DNA from: Candidatus Kuenenia stuttgartensis
Lineage (GTDB): Bacteria > Planctomycetota > Planctomycetia > Isosphaerales > Isosphaeraceae
Length of the DNA: 7,928 nt
Direction of reading: 5' to 3'
NCBI GenBank assembly: GCA_945874095.1
Contig: CAMCFM010000178.1
Span: forward strand, 1-7,928
Shown here: in pieces, positions 1 through 7,800 of the stretch
Position numbering within the stretch: position 1 is the first letter of the stretch
How the letters are laid out: each line of letters begins with the position of its first letter
The notes under the pieces: generated by a model
What the model was told of the DNA's origin: nothing
Seen by the model: the letters and a program-made list of their open reading frames with translations, nothing else
Database searches by the model: none
Program-made: the position numbers and the translations under genes

Positions 1-1560
1 GATATCAAGCCGTCGAACCTGATTTTGACACCTACAGGAGAAATTAAGCTGATTGACCTTGGATTGGCAATACTTCAGCAGTTTGACGTGACCGATGAAT
101 CGTTGACAGAAAGTGTACAGATTCTTGGAACTCTTGATTATATGGCTCCAGAGCAAGCCCGCGAAGCACATTCCACAGATATCAGGTCTGATATTTATAG
201 TCTGGGTTGCACTTTATATAAATTAGCGACTGGTAAGGCCCCATTTGAGAATAGCAATTCTCGCCATGTACTGCAAAAAGTCATGGCTCATGCTCTCGAC
301 GATTTTCAGGATGCACATGTGATGAACTCGTCCATACCTATTGAGTTCAGCACTATGATTCAAAAGATGTGCGCCAAAAAACCTTCTGATCGATATTCAA
401 GTCCTTTAGAGATTGCGAAATTATCTGAGGGGTTTGGATTGACTCCCGATTTAAAAAAACTGATTGCTGATGCCAAAGAGTTGCAGACACAATCCAGGTC
501 AGATTCAACTCTTAATGGTAATCATGCAAATCACTTGATATCAGAAAAATGGAGCAGATCCAAGTTTTTGTTTGCAGGTGCATGTGTCATTGCAGTTATT
601 CTTTTGATATCTAGTTACACCATGTTCTCAAATTTCAGTGGAGGTTCGCAAAATAGAGGAAATCGAGCACAAGAAAATGCCGGCTTGGATTTAATTCTGG
701 AATCAGAATTTCCGATGATTCTCTCTCCTAAGTTTTCAAAAGTATCTGGTAAAGCTGGGACTCGCAGATCGTATGAATCTCCGGAAGCGATCGATCTCAT
801 TGGCAAAGACTCGTTATTTATTGCGGATGTGATTGATAATGGTGTTGTCTGCAGGAATCCGTTGCAGTCTTCAGATTTTACATTTTACGGCGGGATTATA
901 ACACCTCAATATGCTGCATTCGATTCCCATGGGGATCTTTTTGTTTCGAGTTTCTGGACGAATTCGATCAGTAGAATCACGCAGGATGGATCAATCACGG
1001 TTTTTGCATCTTCAGGATTGAATGGCCCGCGCGGTCTTGCATTTGATCCGTCAGGAAATTTGTTCGTCGCCAATAGCAACAATAATACGATTTCAAAGAT
1101 TACCCCTGACGGTAAAACAAGTGAGTTCTTGTCAAATGGTTTGGCATATCCCTATGGATTGGCATTCGATACTTCAGGCTGGCTTTATGTTGCAAATTCC
1201 AAAACGGATTCGATCTTGAGAATCTCATCTGATAAAAAAGTCGAGACTTTTGCCGTCTTGCCAGCCGAGGCAGGACCACAGGGCTTGAGGTTTGATGCTT
1301 CGGGCACTCTTTTTTCTGCGAATCACAACGGTACTATTTTTCAGATAGATCGAGAAGGAGTTGCAAATCTTTTTGCTTCTGGGTTTGGCAATGCAGTGGA
1401 TATTGCGTTTGATTCTTTAGGGAATATGTATTGTTCGGATTATGAGACAAAGAGTATTTCTAGAATCAATCAAAACGGCGATATCCTGATGATGCAAAAT
1501 GGAATTAAACAGCCGTTTGGGCTGGCAATTAAGTCTGGTCGGAAAAGCTCTTTGCCTTAA
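1..1560 (+). CDS. Membrane Ser/Thr protein kinase with C-terminal six-bladed NHL-like propeller (5'-truncated)
   Basis: This is the C-terminal 519 residues of a Hanks-type Ser/Thr kinase, open to the left window edge. The first visible residues, DIKPSN, are the catalytic loop starting at the Asp of HRD; the ATP-binding N-lobe lies outside. The metal-binding DFG motif is present as DLG (residues 19-21). A Ser/Thr-rich activation segment leads to GTLDYMAPEQ (about 43-52), and the alpha-F helix SDIYSLG and the KPSDRY segment follow. A single hydrophobic helix (about 189-209, nt 565-627) separates the kinase from an outer region. There, about six blades (263-511, nt 787-1533) repeat the pattern FDxxGxLFVANxxxxxIxxI, and a final QPFGLAIK strand probably closes the ring. 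By analogy with PknD-type kinases it should phosphorylate cytoplasmic proteins in response to an extracytoplasmic signal. The TTG at 25 is not the start, because conserved kinase sequence runs upstream in frame. It is more AT-rich than its neighbours. Kinase identity is near certain; ligand and targets are unknown. Confidence 0.95.
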   Translation, partial: DIKPSNLILTPTGEIKLIDLGLAILQQFDVTDESLTESVQILGTLDYMAPEQAREAHSTDIRSDIYSLGCTLYKLATGKAPFENSNSRHVLQKVMAHALDDFQDAHVMNSSIPIEFSTMIQKMCAKKPSDRYSSPLEIAKLSEGFGLTPDLKKLIADAKELQTQSRSDSTLNGNHANHLISEKWSRSKFLFAGACVIAVILLISSYTMFSNFSGGSQNRGNRAQENAGLDLILESEFPMILSPKFSKVSGKAGTRRSYESPEAIDLIGKDSLFIADVIDNGVVCRNPLQSSDFTFYGGIITPQYAAFDSHGDLFVSSFWTNSISRITQDGSITVFASSGLNGPRGLAFDPSGNLFVANSNNNTISKITPDGKTSEFLSNGLAYPYGLAFDTSGWLYVANSKTDSILRISSDKKVETFAVLPAEAGPQGLRFDASGTLFSANHNGTIFQIDREGVANLFASGFGNAVDIAFDSLGNMYCSDYETKSISRINQNGDILMMQNGIKQPFGLAIKSGRKSSLP

Positions 1561-1680
1561 TAGAACAGTTGAATTTCTCACCAGTTTCATCATTTTGTTG
1601 CAAGCCTTTGTCTAATCAGATTTAAACCTTGGGTAAAAAGGGTTTGATTCGTTATGCAAATTAAAGCCAAGGCGAAGTGG

Positions 1681-1700
1681 CGAGGGCCAGATGGCCCTCG
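1681..1700. terminator. GC-rich hairpin between convergent genes, candidate shared terminator
   Basis: A perfect 8-bp inverted repeat (CGAGGGCC / GGCCCTCG) closes a 4-nt AGAT loop. It is extended by a G-C pair at 1680/1701 and two possible G-T wobbles. It lies 120 bp past the kinase stop and about 72 bp past the stop of the minus-strand 309-residue gene, so it could terminate or protect both transcripts. Neither side has a clean T-tract, so classic Rho-independent termination is uncertain. The rest of 1561-1772 shows no gene and only a weak 7-bp bulged hairpin at 1624-1645. Confidence 0.5.
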
Positions 1701-1772
1701 CTGGTATGGGACGGGAATTTGGCCCTGAAGCAAAACCATTAAAATAGGATGTTTCAACTGTAGTACCAACCC

Positions 1773-2702
1773 TTATTGCGCCGAAACTGCAAGTCGAGCT
1801 GGATCTACCAGAAAACCTGTAAGTCTCGGATCGATCAGGCGTTTGCGTGTTTTTGGGTCGAGATTGCCATAGCCGGTCAGGATATTCACGCCACGACCAC
1901 CATCAAAACGGCTTGTATTGATGCTGGTCAATTGAAATGGGCCTGTACCGATATTTACATAGTCGTTATCGTCGCCCATGTTCATATTCAGTGTGTCGAA
2001 CGAGACAGGAGCCTGCTGGGCAAGCTCCACTCGGTCTGAACCGGCCGATGTGTTCATGACAGCTTGTCTGCCGGTTATCCCATCCAGTTTGACCTGATCT
2101 GCTCCAAAACCTGTGTTGATTATGGTCGGACCGTCTACGTTGATGCCTTGCAAGGCCACGGTGTCTTTGTCAGAGGCCCGATCGCCTGCGCCCGTGTCGA
2201 TCGTAATCGAGCCGGGTGTGGTGGCGTTCCAGTAAGCAGATTCTCCAATCGCATTTCTCTGCCGGTTGAGTTCGGCCGGCACTTTGATTTGCGGCGGATA
2301 TTGCAAACCGCCGGTTTGAAGCTGACTGATCGCGACTTCATCTTTCCCAGGGCCAGTCAGAACTGTGACGAAAGCGCCGATTGGACGCGAACTTCCAAGC
2401 CCTTGGATTTGCACGGAATCGTTTCCACTGCCAAGAGATACAAGCAGTCCGCCACGCACATTTGAAACCTTCACAGGGGTTTTCTGATACAGGCCGCCGG
2501 GGGTACGGAACTGTTCGCCATCGTTGCCGGTGACTGTGAACTGCCCCAAGCCTGTCTGCCGGATACTGATCCTGTTTGAAAGGGCATCTCCCAGGATGAC
2601 CAGATTGCCATCGCTGGTCTCTATGGAGATATTTCCGGCGAGCAACTGGCGGTTTTCAAGTGGTTCAAGCGTTAGCCGATGCCGTTTTGGAATGTGTTTC
2701 AT
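1773..2702 (-). CDS. Secreted protein with LEPR-type N-terminal leader and degenerate RTX-like repeats
   Basis: This 309-residue protein begins with the basic segment MKHIPKRHRL followed by LEPLENRQLLAG, the leader seen on many planctomycete exported proteins; it lacks a classical hydrophobic signal core. Residues about 90-275 hold at least six copies of a loose pattern G-x-G-x-D-x-V-x-[IL], for example LGSGNDSVQI (90-99), NTGFGADQVKL (196-206) and NMGDDNDYVNI (241-251). These resemble RTX/hemolysin-type calcium-binding nonapeptides but are more degenerate and widely spaced, so calcium binding is inferred only. No cysteine is visible. The ATG at 2700-2702 follows the upstream stop (2706-2708) after 3 bp, with no convincing Shine-Dalgarno, so translation is probably coupled to the 672-residue gene. 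The start is chosen because the leader begins right there. It is likely extracellular or cell-surface, with no assignable enzyme activity. Confidence 0.85.
   Translation of the reverse strand: MKHIPKRHRLTLEPLENRQLLAGNISIETSDGNLVILGDALSNRISIRQTGLGQFTVTGNDGEQFRTPGGLYQKTPVKVSNVRGGLLVSLGSGNDSVQIQGLGSSRPIGAFVTVLTGPGKDEVAISQLQTGGLQYPPQIKVPAELNRQRNAIGESAYWNATTPGSITIDTGAGDRASDKDTVALQGINVDGPTIINTGFGADQVKLDGITGRQAVMNTSAGSDRVELAQQAPVSFDTLNMNMGDDNDYVNIGTGPFQLTSINTSRFDGGRGVNILTGYGNLDPKTRKRLIDPRLTGFLVDPARLAVSAQ
1878..2435 (-). repeat. RTX-like G-x-G-x-D-x-V-x-[IL] protein repeats
   Basis: This part of the 309-residue protein carries copies of the motif at residues 90-99, 115-125, 169-184 (with a small insertion), 196-206, 217-227 and 241-251, plus a partial one at 267-275 (DGGRGVNIL). 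Spacing is irregular, roughly 20-55 residues, unlike the tight tandem nonapeptides of true RTX toxins. The repeats are visible in protein sequence only and are not obvious in DNA. A stacked beta architecture with Asp/Gly turns is the likely structure. Confidence 0.6.
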
Positions 2703-2705
2703 GAA

Positions 2706-4724
2706 TTAATCCACACGAGTCCAGATCCGGGCGGAGCCTTTGGTCAGATACCCTGTAAATTGATACCACTGGCGAGTCTTGGGCTGCTTTGGGAGGTCTG
2801 GCGAGGTGATGGTCACTTCGTCGTACTGACCGCCGAGATAGCCTTGAAGGTTTACGAAAGCCCTTTGGTTTACGATGATTGTGGAGCGACCGTCGTCGGC
2901 TTCGAGGTCGAAGAGTTCCCGATCGTTGGCCTGACTGGCTGTCATTTCGATGCTGAGATTGTTCGTGATTGTGACGTTGCTGCTGGTCACATTCAGGCCG
3001 TCTTCGATCGAGGCCGACACAACAACACTGGCCATGGAAAAACTCGAGTTTGTCACGTCAAAGCCGTTGTTGCCTGAGAATCGGCTCTCGACGGCTCCGA
3101 TTTTCCACTCGGTCGGACCCATGCCGACGATCGAGATGGCGTCCATGTCGTCTCCACCGAATTTGTCGCCATTTCGCCCGAGCGGGTCGGTTCGGCCACA
3201 GTAGGAGAAGACGAGTTTGGCGGCCGTGAACGAGCTTTTCAGGCCTCTGGTTTGCGAGACATCGACTGAAATGCCTTTCCGAGAACCACTTTTATAGGTG
3301 CCCAGGAAGAAGACACCGCCGTTGTCGGCGTAAGGGATGTCACGGTTGTTCAGGTCCATCGCTTTGAAGTAGGCCGTTCCGGGATTTTTAGTGGAACCCA
3401 CTACAAGCTTTGAGCCACTGTCGAAGACAAGAGCAGAGGCATCCAGTAGATTGGTGATGGGCCTGCGTCCGTTGCGGATTCCGACTGAGACACCGTCCTC
3501 GATCGTCAGTGTCACGTTCTTGCGGACATGCACTTCGCCGTCAATGACATAAGTCGTTCCGGCCTTGAGTGTTGTGTTTTTGGTGATGTCGCCTGAAATT
3601 GTCTGGAACGCCAGATAAGGGCCTGTTGAGATTTTGCTGACAAACTGTTTCGGAAGGCTCAGGATCGATTTGATTCCACCGGCTGAACGAATGGAACTTC
3701 CTGTATCCACTTTGATGGATCTGCCCAAAACGATGTCGTTTGTCGACCTCTCTTTGACTGTGGGGGTGTAAACGAATGAGAGATTCGTTGTATTCACTGA
3801 TGGGGTATTACGTTCCAGAGTAGCCCAGCGAGTGATGTTATTGATTGTGATCGGTATCTGAGGCGGCCGCCCCTGAACTGTCACGGGAGCTGAGAACTGG
3901 ACATTAAGCCTGAGAAACGTGTTGCCGATGAATTCTGGTTCGACGATTTGAGGCACGACATCCACCACAGCGACTGGCTGGGTAGATGGTGCGGTGAACG
4001 ACTCAAGTGCTGCATTCTGAGCTTGATCGGAAACATTGCCGATACGGAAAAGGAACGTGACTGGGTCGGAGTCACGAATGCCCTTGGCATTGTCGTCAGT
4101 CCACATGCCTGTAAAGGCATAGATCCCAGGCTTGGCTCCATAGCTCGTAAAGAATTCGCGTGAACCGCCTACGCCGATCGACGCCTGAATGGTTCGGTCA
4201 ATCGGCAGGCCGCCGGAGATTCCGATATTCACAGGTAATCTGACGTAACCGTTGTAGGGGCTGAAGGTTTTGTCGGTGTTTACGCCAACGCGAACATCCT
4301 GGCCAGAGACCTTCAGATTGAGTTCGACATTGCCGATCACCGGGGCAAAATTCGGCTGGCCTTTGCCACTCCAGTAAGTCAGTCCGGTCAGAACCTGCAA
4401 TTGCAGAGTTCCGCCGACCGGTACATCGATGCCTTTGACCGGAATGGCCGCCCCAAAGGCCCGACCCGCCTGAGTCAGGACATAGCCATAGGCCCGCTGA
4501 TTGGGGATGAGTGTGAACTGATAGCCCAGAAGCGGATCGCCCTGCTGGACAACCGCCACGCTGGCCAGATCAGGCTGGCTGATTGAAGCCGCTTTTACGG
4601 CTTGGTTACCCATAAAAGAGCCCACAATCGCCTGACTGGGGCTGATTGTCAGTAGCTGCCGGGATTCAAGCATTTCCGTAAAAAGGCTTGTTCGCCGCTG
4701 ATTTTTGACTCGAAAGTCGTTCAT
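2706..4724 (-). CDS. Secreted multidomain surface protein: LEPR-type leader, Ig-like domain, parallel beta-helix
   Basis: This is a 672-residue protein of unknown function. A basic N-terminus leads into TEMLESRQLL (16-25), the same leader type as in the next gene. Residues about 60-235 form a beta-rich domain with TYWSGKGQPNFAPV and GIYAFTGMWTDDNA...SDPVTFLF; from memory this resembles the uncharacterised all3515-like domains of PEP-CTERM and planctomycete proteins. Residues about 255-350 look like a bacterial Ig-like domain (LNVQFSAPVTVQGRPPQI, then TTNLSFVYT). Residues about 370-640 look like a right-handed beta-helix: ISGDITKNTTLKAGTTYVI, then VTLTIEDGVSV, then many short beta-turn-beta rungs. 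Only one Cys (509) is visible, which fits an exported protein. The ATG at 4722-4724 has a weak AAAGGCGG-like ribosome site about 8-16 bases upstream. The 309-residue gene follows after 3 bp, indicating an operon. Beta-helices can be carbohydrate-active, but no catalytic residues are recognisable, so an adhesive or structural role is equally possible. Confidence 0.88.
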   Translation of the reverse strand: MNDFRVKNQRRTSLFTEMLESRQLLTISPSQAIVGSFMGNQAVKAASISQPDLASVAVVQQGDPLLGYQFTLIPNQRAYGYVLTQAGRAFGAAIPVKGIDVPVGGTLQLQVLTGLTYWSGKGQPNFAPVIGNVELNLKVSGQDVRVGVNTDKTFSPYNGYVRLPVNIGISGGLPIDRTIQASIGVGGSREFFTSYGAKPGIYAFTGMWTDDNAKGIRDSDPVTFLFRIGNVSDQAQNAALESFTAPSTQPVAVVDVVPQIVEPEFIGNTFLRLNVQFSAPVTVQGRPPQIPITINNITRWATLERNTPSVNTTNLSFVYTPTVKERSTNDIVLGRSIKVDTGSSIRSAGGIKSILSLPKQFVSKISTGPYLAFQTISGDITKNTTLKAGTTYVIDGEVHVRKNVTLTIEDGVSVGIRNGRRPITNLLDASALVFDSGSKLVVGSTKNPGTAYFKAMDLNNRDIPYADNGGVFFLGTYKSGSRKGISVDVSQTRGLKSSFTAAKLVFSYCGRTDPLGRNGDKFGGDDMDAISIVGMGPTEWKIGAVESRFSGNNGFDVTNSSFSMASVVVSASIEDGLNVTSSNVTITNNLSIEMTASQANDRELFDLEADDGRSTIIVNQRAFVNLQGYLGGQYDEVTITSPDLPKQPKTRQWYQFTGYLTKGSARIWTRVD

Positions 4725-4778
4725 TTATTCTGCCGCCTTTGAAGACCTGAGTAAGCTGATTTATTGAGGAATGACAAG

Positions 4779-4803
4779 GGCCAGCCCTTAAGCGGGGCTG
4801 GCC
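4779..4803 (-). terminator. GC hairpin after the giant repeat gene, candidate terminator
   Basis: A perfect 9-bp inverted repeat (GGCCAGCCC at 4779-4787, GGGCTGGCC at 4795-4803) encloses a 7-nt loop whose ends can form a T-G wobble. It begins 14 nt past the minus-strand TAA at 4818-4820, the usual spacing for a terminator. Downstream on that strand comes CTTGTCATTCCTC, pyrimidine-rich but not a true U-tract. It may end or attenuate transcription before the 672-residue gene, or act as an mRNA-stabilising intercistronic hairpin. Confidence 0.6.
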
Positions 4804-4817
4804 ACTTGAAACGGCAA

Positions 4818-7800
4818 TTACTTGGTCTTGGCGACTGATTTGGCCTTCGCCACCTTGACTTTGGCTACGGTGAGGCCGGGCGTCAGAATCAACTTGGCAC
4901 CGTTTAAGTTGAGACCTGCACCGGTCTTGGCAGTGCCCGACTTGCCACCAATCACGGCGTTGGGTGTGCCAGTGTATAGGCTGAAGGCGAATTCATACAG
5001 GCCTTTGCCCTTGGCGATCGAACCAATCTGGATGGCCCCGATGACGGAACCTTTGATGGACTTGGAGCCAATCATGAGGTGCTTGTTGGTCGCCGAGAGC
5101 GAACCCGCTTTGAAGGTGCCGATCCGAGACAGAGCTGGTAAGCCTTGATTCAGGTTCAGGCTGCCAGTCACGTTGAGGTTTCCGGCCGTGGTCAGGGCTG
5201 CGGCCTTGAGAACAGCGTTTCCGCCCACGAGGATCGAACCGACGGATTGAAGAGCATTGGCCGTGAGGGTCAAATTGCCAGGTGCGGTGATGTTCCCCAA
5301 CGAGGTCCCGGTCGATGTCAGGGCCAGAGCCGGCTTGTCACCGGGGTTGGCATTGACCAGGACGTTGCCCCCTGCGCCCGCCGTGATATTGAGATTCAAT
5401 GTGGCTGTGGCTGGTACATTATTCAAGACGATGTCACCCATCGCCCCATTCGTCTGGAACGAAAGATCGGTGTTGCCTTCAGCGATCACATTCACTGGCC
5501 CGATCGAACCGACCGGAACAGATGCCGCCTTGATGGATGCCGACCTGAACGACTGGGCACGCACGATCTGGCCATTGACGATAAAGACAGCGCCTAGAGT
5601 GCGTCCCTGAATGTTAATGGCACCAATCGACGTCTGGGCCGTAAAGGTGGATGTCAGAATGGCATATCCCAGGCCCAGAGTGTATGGCAGACCGGTTTGG
5701 GAGTGAATCACTGTGACATTCCCAATCGAGCCTTTAAAGGCCGTGAAACTGCTCAGACCAATTCCCGCAATACCCTGAGCGGCCATATCGGCCAGACTCA
5801 CATAGATATTGCCGATATTCGATCCAGAGAAGAGACTTGCAACCACTCCGCTGCCAAATCGACCAGGCACGCGTACGGTGATATTGCCAATGTTGCCTTC
5901 GACATTATTGTTGAATGTCCAGTCGAAGTCAGCCACGAAGACAGAGCCGGTAATACCCGTTCCGACTGAGTCCACCGTGATATTCCCAATCCCAGCGGCA
6001 GCCGTGAAGGTGGAAAGTGCGATGCCTGATGGTAAGAGCGTAAAGTTGTTATTCCGGCCAGTTTTGACGGTAATATTGCCGATCTTCGACTTGTAAAGGT
6101 CTTGATCAATATCTGTAGCGAGGACACTGGCATCGAAGGTCGAGGTGCTGATACCTGCTCCGCTGACGCACGTCACCGTGATGTTGCCAATCCCTTTGCC
6201 AGCTGGCCCAGCCGAGAAGCTGCTCGTGAAGATGCCTTCGCCAACTCCAAGTTGATCGGCAGCATTCTTAACCGTGATATTGCCAATCGAACCGGTGTTA
6301 TTGTAGTTGCCGTTACCATCATAGACTGAGGTCTGGGCTGTGAAGGTCGAGCCGCTGATCCCATCGCCGCCTTCAACCGTTGTCACATCGACAGTGATGT
6401 CGCCAATGTTGGCCGCCAAGAAAGTGGATGTGTCGATCCCTGTCGAAGAAAGCAGGTTTCGTCCAGCCGCTTCCACCACGATGCCTGCAATATTGCCGCG
6501 AAGCTCATCAGGGATGACCGAATTCGGGTCGTAATTGCCATCGGAATCGGCTGTAAAGGTCGAGCCGGTGATACCAAAAGCTCCACGAGATCTGGCCGTG
6601 ATCAGGCCGATATCGCCAATCGCCGTGAAGGTCGAAGCTGAGATCGCACTGTCCGTAATCGCCGAACCGGCGGCCACAGCCTCGATGGTGCTGAAGCTGC
6701 CGTAAGGGTCCTTGTTGGGGTCCGTCATGAAGAAGGTGCGACCTGGGGCAGCGAAAATCGAGGAGTCAATCGCGTTACCCAGCTTGGTGGATTCGGCATA
6801 AATCGGGCCAAAGTTTCCACGGGCCTGGAAGTCGCCCCGGAGGATGGCTGAATTGTTGAAGGCTGTGATGTTAATTTCGCTGATATCGAGCGAGGCCCGG
6901 ACAATCGTATCCTGCAAGCCCACGCCGTTGATTGAACGTACATCGACGTAAATCGAATCGATGTTGCCCCAATAGGCACGAATCTGGCCACCGTCAATCC
7001 CGATCCCATCAAGGCCACCGTGTACCACAGCGACGATGGAACCAATCTTGGCAGCGTAGACGTCCGTCTGGCTCATCGCACCCAAGCCATTGGCATTGCC
7101 TGAGGCTGTGATGCCCAGGATTCCGCCGTCGTCCTTATCTGTCGCCTGGAAGCGGGTGAGCTGAATTCCCCAGCCAGCCGTGGCACTGCCTTCGCCGATA
7201 ATCTGGCCGATACTGCCGTAGTTGGCATCATAGGAACCGCCGTTGATACCGGAACCGCCGCCGGCACCATCTGTTCCCGTGTTGATCGACTTACCCGTGA
7301 TCGCTCCGATATTCGTGTGAGCCACTGCGATGACGTTCAAGAGACCATCAATCCAGCCATCGCCGGTGATCGAAGCAATACTTCCGACTGTGCGGTCAAT
7401 TTTGCCATCCACAGCCATGTGCGGACGAGTCACAACCGTCGAGCTCTGAATGCCCGTACCGCCTGAAGAATAGCCCAGAACTGGCCCGATGTTACCGCCT
7501 GCGACGATATTCGACTGGAAAATGCCTGAGCCGAACAGAGTTCCAAACTGGCCGTAAGTATTTCCAGTGACGCCAGTAATGTCCTTGCCAGCGTCAATCT
7601 TGACCTGATACATCCCATCGCCCTGGTGGGTGGACGAAGTGATCTGGCCAATATTCCGCTTGGCCACGATGCTCACATCGCTCATTCCGAAGCTTTGAAG
7701 GCTCCCGAATGTGGTGATATTGGCAATATCATTGGATGCAACAAAAGATGTGGCCTGAACCGAGCCGTCAATGACATTGATATCCTTGATATTCGTGGCC

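Noticed and set aside
25..27. TTG as the start codon of the kinase gene
   Set aside because: The frame upstream encodes DIKPSN, the conserved kinase catalytic loop, so the real start lies before the window.
1624..1645. Small inverted repeat AAACCTT / AAGGGTTT after the kinase
   Set aside because: The stem is AT-rich, short and bulged, and has no T-tract; it is likely chance.
4772..4777. TTGTCA on the minus strand as a -35 box before the 672-residue gene
   Set aside because: At 17-bp spacing the -10 position reads TTACTC, a poor match to TATAAT, so no promoter can be supported.
5145..5597. Plus-strand open frame of 150 codons, and similar ones at 2064-2465 and 2679-3077
   Set aside because: They lie opposite strong repeat-bearing or domain-bearing minus-strand genes, have Arg/Cys/His-rich compositions typical of antisense frames, and show no domain.
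5616..6653. CRISPR-like repeat array
   Set aside because: Repeats are in-frame coding units with variable spacing of 75-120 bp and no identical direct repeats of CRISPR length.
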